A DNA stretch of 64,000 nt from Methylobacterium soli (GTDB lineage: Bacteria; Pseudomonadota; Alphaproteobacteria; Rhizobiales; Beijerinckiaceae): positions 1 through 64,000 of the forward strand of contig NZ_VZZK01000031.1 of NCBI RefSeq assembly GCF_008806385.1, read 5' to 3'. The notes under the pieces were generated by a model, which was not told the origin of the DNA, made no database searches, and was given only the letters and a program-made list of their open reading frames with translations. The position numbers and the translations under genes are program-made. Below are positions 1-8,085 of this stretch, one piece after another (position 1 is the first letter of the stretch; each line of letters begins with the position of its first letter).

Positions 1-72
1 CACGGGAGAGTCGGTCGCCGCCAGACCTGCCCAGCGCAATCGCCAAACATCCCCTCAGCACGATCCTGTCCG

Positions 73-104
73 AAAGGCCGCTCCCTCACCGGAGAGCGGC
101 CTTT
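73..104. terminator. Rho-independent-type terminator hairpin
   Basis: Perfect inverted repeat AAAGGCCGCTC / GAGCGGCCTTT around a short loop, followed by a T-rich stretch. It probably ends a plus-strand gene lying left of the window. No stop codon occurs in any forward frame of bases 1-60, so the end of that gene is not in view. Confidence 0.75.
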
Positions 105-443
105 CGTCGTTTCGGGGCTCTTCGTGCACCGGATCTCGCCGGCCCTGGCTTCACGCGCGATCATCTTACCGAATCGTCACGCGCCCGCGATCGTGGCGTA
201 ATGGGCGGGCGCCGAGACTGGGCCGTGCCGGACGCTGCCGAGGGACATTCTCCCTTGGCGGTTCCGGAGGGTCCGCGCGCCCGCGCCGCTCGTCTGCCCC
301 CGCGAGCTGCCGCGGCCGCCGTGCCCGCGGCAGGCCGGCTTTCGCGCGAGAACCGGCCTGCCGTCCCGATCGCGCGAAGAGGGGAGGGGGGAACGCATGC
401 GAACCATTTCCTGCCGCGCCCGCTCGCCTTATGGAAGTTCGCC
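105..443 (+). promoter_or_regulatory. Leader and promoter region of the response regulator operon
   Basis: This stretch of about 340 bases holds no convincing gene. It must contain the promoter of the response regulator/kinase/glnE operon, but I cannot place a -35/-10 pair. A GGAAG ribosome binding site at about 433-437 sits six bases before the ATG at 444 and supports that start over upstream in-frame codons, which would add more than 80 residues of low-complexity sequence. Confidence 0.4.
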
Positions 444-1142
444 ATGCGCCTGCTCATCATCGAGGACGATCGCGAGGCGGTCTCCTATCTGGTCAAGGCC
501 TTTCGCGAGGCCGGACATGTCGCCGATCAGTCCCTCGACGGCCTCGATGGCTACGCGCTCGCCCGCGAGGGGGCGTACGACGTGCTCATCGTCGACCGGA
601 TGCTGCCGAAGCTCGACGGCCTGTCGCTGATTCGCTCCCTGCGCGAGCAGGATGTCGCCACCCCGGTCCTGATCCTCTCCGCCCTCGGCCAGGTCGACGA
701 CCGGGTGAAGGGCTTGCGGGCCGGCGGCGACGACTACCTGCCCAAGCCCTACGCGTTCTCCGAGCTCCTCGCCCGCACGGAAGTCCTGGCCCGCCGCCGT
801 GCCGCGGCGCCCGGGACGGCCGAGGCCACCGCCTACCGGGTTGGCGAACTCGAGCTCGATCGCCTGTCCCATCGGGTGACCCGCGCCGCCCGCGAGATCG
901 TCCTGCAGCCCCGCGAGTTCCGCCTCCTCGAATACCTGATGCGCCATGCCGGGCAGGTCGTGACCCGGACCATGCTGCTCGAACACGTCTGGGACTATCA
1001 TTTCGACCCGCAGACCAACGTGATCGACGTCCATGTCTCGCGGCTTCGTGCCAAGATCGACAAGGGCTTCGACGCACCGATGATCCACACGGTCCGGGGA
1101 GCCGGCTACATGGTGCGCGCCGATGACGGCCGCGCCCCGTGA
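444..1142 (+). CDS. OmpR/PhoB-family two-component response regulator
   Basis: Cytoplasmic transcription factor of 232 residues. It has an N-terminal receiver domain (about 1-115) with the acidic pair in IIEDD, phospho-acceptor Asp51 in the context IVDRMLP, and the conserved Lys in LPKPY. A winged-helix DNA-binding domain of the OmpR type follows (about 130-228, ending in TVRGAGYMV). The ATG at 444 is chosen because it starts directly at the receiver fold and is preceded by GGAAG. Its last codons overlap the kinase start (GTGA), so the two are translationally coupled and almost certainly cognate. The signal sensed is not evident. The arrangement resembles the regulator-kinase-glnE order I recall in Rhizobiales, but I give no symbol. 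Confidence 0.9.
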   Translation: MRLLIIEDDREAVSYLVKAFREAGHVADQSLDGLDGYALAREGAYDVLIVDRMLPKLDGLSLIRSLREQDVATPVLILSALGQVDDRVKGLRAGGDDYLPKPYAFSELLARTEVLARRRAAAPGTAEATAYRVGELELDRLSHRVTRAAREIVLQPREFRLLEYLMRHAGQVVTRTMLLEHVWDYHFDPQTNVIDVHVSRLRAKIDKGFDAPMIHTVRGAGYMVRADDGRAP

Positions 1143-2578
1143 GCGGAGCGTTGCCGGGGACCGTTCCGGAGGGCCCGCTCGCCCGTCTGGGCAAGCTGTT
1201 CCGCACCACGGCGTTCAAGCTCTCGCTCGCCTATCTCGTCGTCTTCGCGGCCTTTGCGTTCTTCGCGCTCGGCTACGTCGCGTGGAATGCCCGCAGCGTC
1301 CTCGACGATCAGATCGTCTCGACCATCGACGCTGAGATCAACGGCCTGTCCGAGCAGTACAATGCCGGCGGCCTGCGCCGCCTCATCGCGGTGGTGGAGC
1401 GCCGCTCGCGCGAGCCGGGCGCCTCGCTCTATCTCGTCACCACCGCGGCAGGCGAGCACGTGGTCGGCAATGTCGGCGAGGTTCCGGCGCGCCTGCTCTC
1501 CGCCCCCGGCCAGGCCGAGACCGTCTACAGCCGGGGCGGCGAGGCGGGCGGCTCCGAGCACCGGGCGCTCGTGCGCATCTTCACCCTGCCGGGCGGCTTC
1601 CGCCTCCTCGTCGGGCGCGATGTCGAGGAGCGCGACCGCCTGCGCGCCGTGATCAGCCGGACATTCGGCTCCTCGCTGGCCCTCGTGGTGATCCTCGGCG
1701 TCGTCGGCGGCTGGTTCGTGGCGCGCCGCGTCCTGAAGCGCGTCGACGACATGACGGAGACGACGCGCAGCATCATGGCGGGCGATCTCGACGGACGCCT
1801 GACCGTCTCGGGCAACGGCGACGAGCTCGACCGCCTCGCCCAGAACCTCAATGCCATGCTGGAGCGGATCGGCGAGCTGATGCGCGGCATGCGCGAGGTC
1901 TCCGACAACATCGCCCACGATCTGAAGACGCCGCTGACGCGCCTGCGCAACCGGGCCGACGAGGCCCTGCGTCATTCCGCGTCCCCCGATGCCCTGCGGG
2001 CCGCCATGGAATCGGTGATCGAGGAGAGCGACGGGTTGATCCGGGTGTTCAACGCCCTCCTGATGATCGCGCGGCTCGAGGCCGGCAATGCCCGCGAGAT
2101 CATGGGGCCGTTCGATGCGGGCCGCGTCGCCGGCGAGGTCGGGGAGCTCTACGAGGCGCTGGCCGAGGAGCGGGGCCTGCGCCTCGAGATGGAGACCGAG
2201 CCCGATCTCGTGATCATGGGCAACCGCGAGTTGATCGGGCAGGCCCTCGCCAACCTGATCGACAATGCCATCAAGTATGGGAATGCCGACGGGGCCCCGG
2301 AGGGCCGCATCACCCTGGAGGCCCGCCGCGTGGGCGGGGAGGTGGTTCTCAGCGTCGGCGATCGCGGTCCGGGCATTCCGGAAGAGGCGCGGGGACGGGT
2401 GCTCGACCGGTTCGTGCGGCTGGAGGATGCCCGCTCGCGGCCCGGATTCGGGCTTGGCCTCAGCCTCGTCCAGGCCGTGGTGCGGCTGCATCAGGGAACG
2501 CTCGCGCTTCGCGACAATGCCCCGGGCCTGCGCGTTGTGGTAACCCTGCCCGCCCAGAGCGAGGGCGAACGGACATGA
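1139..2578 (+). CDS. Membrane sensor histidine kinase, cognate to the preceding regulator
   Basis: Inner-membrane sensor kinase of 479 residues, GTG start overlapping the stop of the response regulator. Two membrane segments (about 28-50 and 175-197) flank a periplasmic sensor region of roughly 125 residues. A HAMP linker and a HisKA domain with phospho-acceptor His260 in AHDLKTPLTRL follow. The C-terminal HATPase has the N box (LANLIDNAIKYG), G1 (VGDRGPGIP) and G2 (GFGLGLSLV). The variant H box with Asp-Leu-Lys is typical of the EnvZ/PhoQ-like class. Its stop overlaps the glnE start (ATGA), so kinase and glnE are made from one transcript. Ligand unknown. Confidence 0.9.
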   Translation: MSGALPGTVPEGPLARLGKLFRTTAFKLSLAYLVVFAAFAFFALGYVAWNARSVLDDQIVSTIDAEINGLSEQYNAGGLRRLIAVVERRSREPGASLYLVTTAAGEHVVGNVGEVPARLLSAPGQAETVYSRGGEAGGSEHRALVRIFTLPGGFRLLVGRDVEERDRLRAVISRTFGSSLALVVILGVVGGWFVARRVLKRVDDMTETTRSIMAGDLDGRLTVSGNGDELDRLAQNLNAMLERIGELMRGMREVSDNIAHDLKTPLTRLRNRADEALRHSASPDALRAAMESVIEESDGLIRVFNALLMIARLEAGNAREIMGPFDAGRVAGEVGELYEALAEERGLRLEMETEPDLVIMGNRELIGQALANLIDNAIKYGNADGAPEGRITLEARRVGGEVVLSVGDRGPGIPEEARGRVLDRFVRLEDARSRPGFGLGLSLVQAVVRLHQGTLALRDNAPGLRVVVTLPAQSEGERT

Positions 2579-5490
2579 GCGACGGCTCCAGCTTGCGGGA
2601 GCGCCTGACGGCGGCGCCTTCCCTGTCGGACCCCGAGAACGCCGAGGCACGGCTCGCCGATATCGCGGAGGCGCTCCCGAAATCTGTCCGCGATGGACCG
2701 ATGCGGGCCCTTCTCCTCGGACTTGCCGACCATTCCCCCTTCCTGTGGCAGCTCGTGAGCCGCGATCCCGAGCGTCTCGTCCGGCTCGCCGACAGGGCGC
2801 CCGAGGCCGCGAGCGCGGCGATCATTGCCGACCAGCGCGCGGCGGGAGCCCCGAAACCGGGCGAGATGGTCGATCTCGAGGCTGTCGGCCGGCGCCTGCG
2901 CCACAACCGTGCGGAGCATGCGCTCCTCGTGGCGCTCGCCGATATCGGCGGCCTTTGGCCGCTCGCCACCGTGACGCGGGCGCTCTCGGATTTCGCCGAC
3001 GCCTCGGTCTCGGCGGCCATCGACGCGATGCTCCGACAGGCCGCCGATCTCGGGCGCTTCCGGCTCGCGGATGGGCAGGCGCTGCAGGACGGGACCGGTC
3101 TCGTGGTCCTCGGCCTCGGCAAGCTCGGCGCGCACGAACTGAACTACTCGAGCGACATCGACCTAGTGGTCTTCTTCGATCCCGAGGTCGCGTCCCTGAA
3201 GGAAGGGCTCGAGCCGACGCCCTTCTTCAGCCGCTTCGCCCAAGGGGTGGCGAAGCTCCTGCAGGAGCGGACCGGGGAGGGCTATGTCCACCGGGTCGAT
3301 TACCGGCTCCGGCCCGATCCGGGCTCGACGCCCACCGCGATGGCGCTGAATTCCGCCTATACCTACTATGAGACGCTGGGGCAGAACTGGGAGCGGGCCG
3401 CCTTCATCAAGGCGCGCCCCATCGCGGGCGACATCCCGGCGGGCGAGCGCTTCCTGGCCGAACTCCGGCCCTTCATCTGGCGCAAGTACTTCGATTTCGC
3501 CTCGATCGCCGACGTGCATGCCATGAAGCGGCAGATCCACGCCGTGCGCGGGCACGACACCATCGCGGTCGCCGGCCACGACATCAAGCTCGGGCGCGGC
3601 GGCATCCGCGAGATCGAGTTCTTCGTCCAGACGCAGCAACTCGTCTTCGGCGGCCGGCGTCCGGCCCTGCGCGGTCGCCGCACCATCGAGATGCTGGCGA
3701 GCCTGACCGACGAGGGCTGGATCGACGCCGACGCCCGCGACGCCCTCGCGGCGGCCTACGATTTCCTGCGCACGATCGAGCACCGCCTGCAGATGGTCCG
3801 GGACGAGCAGACCCAGCGCTTGCCGACGGACCCGGCCGAACTCGAGAGCTTCGCGCGCTTCGCGGGCTTTTCCGGATTGCCCGCGTTCGAGGCCGTGATG
3901 CTGCAGCATGCGCGCGCCGTCCAGGCCCGCTACGCCCTGCTGTTCGAAGCGGAGCCCGATCTCTCCTCGGAGGTCGGCGACCTCGTCTTCAGCGGGGCGG
4001 GCGACGATCCCGGCACCCTGAAAACCCTGCAGCAGCTCGGGTTCCGCGAGCCGGAACGCGCGGTCGAGACCGTGCGCGGCTGGCATTTCGGGCGGCGCCC
4101 GGCGGTGCGCAGCCCACGCGCCCGCGAAGTCCTCACGGAACTCGTCCCGACCCTGATGCAGGCGCTCGGCGGCACGCCGGATCCAGATGCCGCCCTTGAT
4201 GCCCTCGACCGGGCCTTCGGGCGCATGCCTGCCGCAGTGGAGCTCCTGACGATCCTGCGCTCGCACGACCGGCTGCGCCTGCTCTTCGCCGACCTGCTCG
4301 GCACTGCGCCGCGGCTGGCCGACACGGTGGCGTTCAGCCCGCACGTCCTCGACGCGGTGATCGATCCCGCCTTCGTCGATCCGACGACCGACGCGGGCCA
4401 GCTTGCCGAGCAGTATCGCGGCCTCGTCGGCGCACCCGGCAACCACGAGGATTTCCTGGACCGCAGCCGCGACGCCGCCCGGCAGATGCGCTTCGTCACC
4501 GGGGCGCGGCTCCTGTCCGGCATCCTGCCGCCGAGCGGTGCAGGCCAAGCCTTCGCGGGGATCGCCGAGGCGGCCGTGGCCACCTCGCTGGCGGCGGTCG
4601 CGCAGGTCTTCGCCACCGACCACGGGACGGTTCCGGGCGGGCGCATCGTGGTGCTCGGCCTCGGTCGCCTCGGATCCCGCCAACTCACGGCGGAATCCGA
4701 TCTCGACCTCGTGGTTCTGTATGATTTCGACCCCGAGAACCGCACCAGCACGGGCCCGAGGCCCCTCGATGCGGGGGTGGCCTATAACCGGCTGACGCAG
4801 CGCCTCGTCGCCGCGCTGACCGCCCCGACGCGGCGGGGCGGCCTCTATGAGGTCGATCTGCGCCTGCGTCCGGGCGGCGGCCAGGGCATGATCGCCACCC
4901 AGTTTCGCAGCTTCCTCGCCTATCTGCGCGAGGAGGCCGAGTTGTGGGAGCTGATGGCCCTGACGCGTGCGCGCGTCATCGCGGGAGATCCGGATCTGGC
5001 CGCCGAGATCACGGAGGCGATCCGGACGGTGCTCTGCGCGCCCCGTGACGCGAATGCGGTGAACCGCGAGGTGCGCGCGATGCGCGACCTCGTCGCGCGC
5101 GAGAAGGGGGATGGCGGAGACCTCGATCTGAAGCTCGCGCCCGGGGGACTCCTGGATCTCGATTTCCTGGCGCAGGCCCTCGTTCTCGGACAGGCGGGGC
5201 ACCATCCCGGTCTCGTCGGGCTCGATGCGCCGACGCTCCTGCCGGCCGCTGCCGGCCAGGGCCTGCTGCCGATGGACGCGGCTGACCGGCTCGTGAGCGC
5301 CTATCGCCTCTTCGACGACGTGCACCATTGGCAGCGCCTCATGGTCGAGGGGGCGCCGACCGACGTCTCGCCGGTCGCGCTCGCACGGCTCGCCGCCGCG
5401 TCGGGGCTGCCGGATGCCCGCGCGCTCACGGCGCAGCTCGCCGTGGAGCGCCGGGAGGTGCGGGCGATCTTCGAGGGGCTCCTGTCCTGA
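2575..5490 (+). CDS. glnE: Bifunctional glutamine synthetase adenylyltransferase/deadenylase
   Basis: Cytoplasmic enzyme that adds AMP to, and removes it from, glutamine synthetase in response to PII proteins, switching nitrogen assimilation off and on. It has 971 residues, the usual size. Two nucleotidyltransferase domains are seen: one with GLGKLGAHELNYSSDIDL starting near Gly180, the other with GLGRLGSRQLTAESDLDL starting near Gly695. By family knowledge the N-terminal half is the deadenylase and the C-terminal half the adenylylase. It overlaps the sensor kinase by four bases, which links nitrogen control to that two-component system at least in expression. It converges on pleC across a gap of 34 bases. 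Confidence 0.95.
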   Translation: MSDGSSLRERLTAAPSLSDPENAEARLADIAEALPKSVRDGPMRALLLGLADHSPFLWQLVSRDPERLVRLADRAPEAASAAIIADQRAAGAPKPGEMVDLEAVGRRLRHNRAEHALLVALADIGGLWPLATVTRALSDFADASVSAAIDAMLRQAADLGRFRLADGQALQDGTGLVVLGLGKLGAHELNYSSDIDLVVFFDPEVASLKEGLEPTPFFSRFAQGVAKLLQERTGEGYVHRVDYRLRPDPGSTPTAMALNSAYTYYETLGQNWERAAFIKARPIAGDIPAGERFLAELRPFIWRKYFDFASIADVHAMKRQIHAVRGHDTIAVAGHDIKLGRGGIREIEFFVQTQQLVFGGRRPALRGRRTIEMLASLTDEGWIDADARDALAAAYDFLRTIEHRLQMVRDEQTQRLPTDPAELESFARFAGFSGLPAFEAVMLQHARAVQARYALLFEAEPDLSSEVGDLVFSGAGDDPGTLKTLQQLGFREPERAVETVRGWHFGRRPAVRSPRAREVLTELVPTLMQALGGTPDPDAALDALDRAFGRMPAAVELLTILRSHDRLRLLFADLLGTAPRLADTVAFSPHVLDAVIDPAFVDPTTDAGQLAEQYRGLVGAPGNHEDFLDRSRDAARQMRFVTGARLLSGILPPSGAGQAFAGIAEAAVATSLAAVAQVFATDHGTVPGGRIVVLGLGRLGSRQLTAESDLDLVVLYDFDPENRTSTGPRPLDAGVAYNRLTQRLVAALTAPTRRGGLYEVDLRLRPGGGQGMIATQFRSFLAYLREEAELWELMALTRARVIAGDPDLAAEITEAIRTVLCAPRDANAVNREVRAMRDLVAREKGDGGDLDLKLAPGGLLDLDFLAQALVLGQAGHHPGLVGLDAPTLLPAAAGQGLLPMDAADRLVSAYRLFDDVHHWQRLMVEGAPTDVSPVALARLAAASGLPDARALTAQLAVERREVRAIFEGLLS

Positions 5491-5524
5491 TCCGGCCCGC
5501 GTGATCGCGAGCCGGCAGCCACCC

Positions 5525-7903
5525 TCACACCGCCGCGGGCTGACGCGGCGCCGGGCGAAGGCTCGCCCCCGCGGCCTCGCGGAGAGCGGCCACGGTCTGC
5601 TGCGAGGTCTCGTCGGCCGCGAGCGCCGCGAGGCGTTCGGCGGTGGGTCTCGGCAGGCGCACGAGGACGATGGTGCCGAGGCCCTCCTCGGACCGGATGC
5701 GCAGGGCGCCTCCGTGCAGCTCCGCCATGGCCCGGGCGATGGCAAGGCCGAGGCCGGAGCCCTTGTAGCTGCGCGTGAGATTGGTCTCCACCTGCGCGAA
5801 GGGGGCCCCGAGCTTCGAGAGGGCATCCTTCGGGATGCCGATGCCGCTATCCTCGATGAAGAGGTGCACCTGATCACCCGCCGAGCGCGCCCGGATCATG
5901 ATGCGGCCCTCGGCCGGGGTGAACTTCACGGCGTTCTGCATCAGGTTGAGAAGGATCTGATGCAGGGCGCGCTCGTCGGCCAGGAGCGTGAGGTTCGGGC
6001 TGAGATCGACCGAGACCGCGAGTGATTTCGCCCGTGCCGCCTCGGCGACGAGCTTGAAGGCGCTCCGCACCGCCGAATCGAGGGAGAGCTCGCGCCGGAC
6101 CAGCCGGACACGCTGCGCCTCAATCCGGGACATGTTGAGGATGTCGTCGATGACCGAGAGGAGGTAGTTTCCGCTCGCGCGGATGTCGCGGCAATAATCG
6201 CCGTAGCGCGGCGACCCGAGGGCTCCGTAGACCTCGCTCTCCATCAGCTCGGCAAAGCCGATGATCGCGTTCAACGGCGTGCGCAGTTCGTGGCTCATAT
6301 TGGCCAGGAACTCGGATTTCGCCTGATTGGCGCTCTCGGCCGCGGCTTTCTGGTCGAGGTAGCGCTCGGCGAGGTCGGCGAGTTGCTGGGTCTGGAGTTC
6401 GAGGGTCCGGCGCGAGCGCTTGAGATCCTTGACGGTCTCGATCAATTCTCGCTCGGAGGCGACGAGCTGTTCCTGATGCCGTTTCAGGCTGGTGATGTCG
6501 GTGCCCACGGAGACGTAGCCGCCATCCTTGGTGCGCCGCTCGCTGATCTGGAGCCAGCGCCCATCCGTCAGCTCCGCCTCGAAGGTCCGCGAGGTGGCGC
6601 CTGCCGGCTCCGCGTCCGGCATCTCCCGCCGAACGCGCGGCAGCACGCCCCGACCCATGATCTCGGCGTAGCGCCGGCCTGCCTGCGCATCCTCCGGGCT
6701 GAGGGCGTGGAGGTGCCGGAACTTCGAATTGCACAGAACGAGCCTGTTGCTCGTGTCCCAGAGGACGAAGGCCTCGGAAATCGCCTCGACGGCGTCGCGC
6801 AGGCGCATGTCGGCGGTGGCGTTCGACTCCACGAGGTTGCGCTGCTCGGTGATGTCGACGGCGATACCGACGAGATGGCGCCCGCCATCGCTGGGATCCG
6901 GCACGATCTCGGCGCGGGTGCGCAGCCAGACATAGGCGCCGTCGGCCCGGCGCATCCGGAAGGCATGGTCGATGGTCGTCTGGCTCGCGGCGAGGCCGCG
7001 GGCGAGGCTGTAGAGGTCTCCGTCATCGGGATGGACCAGGGCGTTGACGTCGCCGAAGGAGAGGAACTCCCGCTCGCGGTGATAGCCGAGCAGCGCGTAC
7101 ATCGAGTCGGACCAGTAAATGCGTCCGCGCGGGATGTCCCAATCCCACAGGCCGCAGCCGCCGCGGCCGAGCGCCGTGTCGAGGCGCTGCTTGATCTGCT
7201 CGCAGAGCCGGTCGACCGCGTGGGCGCGCCGGGTTTGCAGCCCGTAGGCGACGGCAATGCCGATGATGACGAGGCCAGCCGCGCCGAGCAGGACCGCCTG
7301 ATGGTGGGCCCGCTCGTTCCAGCTCGCCACGATCGGATCGAGGGGCTGCACCACGGCAATCCGCGCCGTGTCGCCGGGCACCTGGCGCATCGTCGCGAAG
7401 GCCGCCTGGCCGTTGGCGAGCGTCAGGCTCATGACGCCGGCGCGCTCGCCGAGCGTCGAGAGCGCCTGCACCTCGCCGATGACCTCGCTCAGGGTTTCGT
7501 AGGAGCCGGAGAGCGGCGGATAGGCGGCGACGATCCGCTCGGCCGGGGAGATCACCAGAACCTGCCGGCCCGCCTGCAGCGAGCCCTCCGGCATCAGGCT
7601 TCCGAGGCGTGCGGGGGCGGCGTCGCCCGACAGGGCGGTGTTCGGCAAGGCGGCGGCGGTGAGACGCGTGAAGGTCTCGATATCCACGATGGCCCGGCGG
7701 AAAATCTCCTCGCGCTGCATCTGGAGATAGAGGGTGGCGACGCCGCCGAGACAGGCCAGGAACGTCGCGAGCAGGGCGGGAACCGCGTAGCGCATCCACG
7801 TCTCGGCCCGGACGAAACGCGCATGCGACGCGCGCGTGGGTCGGTGGATGCCAAGGATCGTATCCGCACGCGCGGAGAGGGAAGCGGAATCCGCCTCCGG
7901 CAT
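5525..7903 (-). CDS. pleC: PleC-type PAS-domain sensor histidine kinase
   Basis: Inner-membrane sensor kinase/phosphatase of 792 residues. Two membrane segments (about 37-60 and 205-225) enclose a periplasmic domain. Two PAS domains follow (about 240-350 and 370-475), then a coiled coil, then HisKA with His538 in MSHELRTPLNAIIGFAELM, and a HATPase with NLMQNAVKF, DSGIGIP and GSGLGLAIARAMAELHGG. The catalytic core, including SGNYLLSVIDDILNMS, is close to that of the PleC/DivJ family controlling DivK in the alphaproteobacterial cell cycle. Its position beside glnE and pepN fits a neighbourhood I recall for pleC in Rhizobiales. PleC versus another PleC/DivJ-like kinase cannot be settled without a tree. 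Confidence 0.7.
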   Translation of the reverse strand: MPEADSASLSARADTILGIHRPTRASHARFVRAETWMRYAVPALLATFLACLGGVATLYLQMQREEIFRRAIVDIETFTRLTAAALPNTALSGDAAPARLGSLMPEGSLQAGRQVLVISPAERIVAAYPPLSGSYETLSEVIGEVQALSTLGERAGVMSLTLANGQAAFATMRQVPGDTARIAVVQPLDPIVASWNERAHHQAVLLGAAGLVIIGIAVAYGLQTRRAHAVDRLCEQIKQRLDTALGRGGCGLWDWDIPRGRIYWSDSMYALLGYHREREFLSFGDVNALVHPDDGDLYSLARGLAASQTTIDHAFRMRRADGAYVWLRTRAEIVPDPSDGGRHLVGIAVDITEQRNLVESNATADMRLRDAVEAISEAFVLWDTSNRLVLCNSKFRHLHALSPEDAQAGRRYAEIMGRGVLPRVRREMPDAEPAGATSRTFEAELTDGRWLQISERRTKDGGYVSVGTDITSLKRHQEQLVASERELIETVKDLKRSRRTLELQTQQLADLAERYLDQKAAAESANQAKSEFLANMSHELRTPLNAIIGFAELMESEVYGALGSPRYGDYCRDIRASGNYLLSVIDDILNMSRIEAQRVRLVRRELSLDSAVRSAFKLVAEAARAKSLAVSVDLSPNLTLLADERALHQILLNLMQNAVKFTPAEGRIMIRARSAGDQVHLFIEDSGIGIPKDALSKLGAPFAQVETNLTRSYKGSGLGLAIARAMAELHGGALRIRSEEGLGTIVLVRLPRPTAERLAALAADETSQQTVAALREAAGASLRPAPRQPAAV

Positions 7904-8085
7904 GACCGAACCTCGCCGCTCGCTGTGTGAATCCTCCGAAGCGGTCAGACCGGCTCGCTTCGAATCATGCTTATATGATCATCCCGGAGGACGAGCTTGT
8001 CCACGGCTTTCTCGGGCCGATCCTTGACAGGCCGCGATTGTCAGGAACGTGATTTTGCCAGGGACTGAGTCGAAATAGTCTATTT
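7904..8085 (-). promoter_or_regulatory. Control region of pleC with three GANTC sites
   Basis: This 182-base gap between pepN and pleC holds no gene. It is richer in A+T than its surroundings and contains three CcrM methylation sites: GAATC at 7929-7933, GAATC at 7962-7966 and GAGTC at 8067-8071. In alphaproteobacteria such sites mark promoters whose activity depends on methylation state and GcrA, so a cell-cycle-timed pleC promoter is a reasonable inference. No -35/-10 pair could be assigned. Confidence 0.45.

Noticed and set aside
3163..5877. Reverse open frame of 904 codons opposite glnE
   Set aside because: It is antisense to the clearly coding glnE and has no motif or ribosome binding site.
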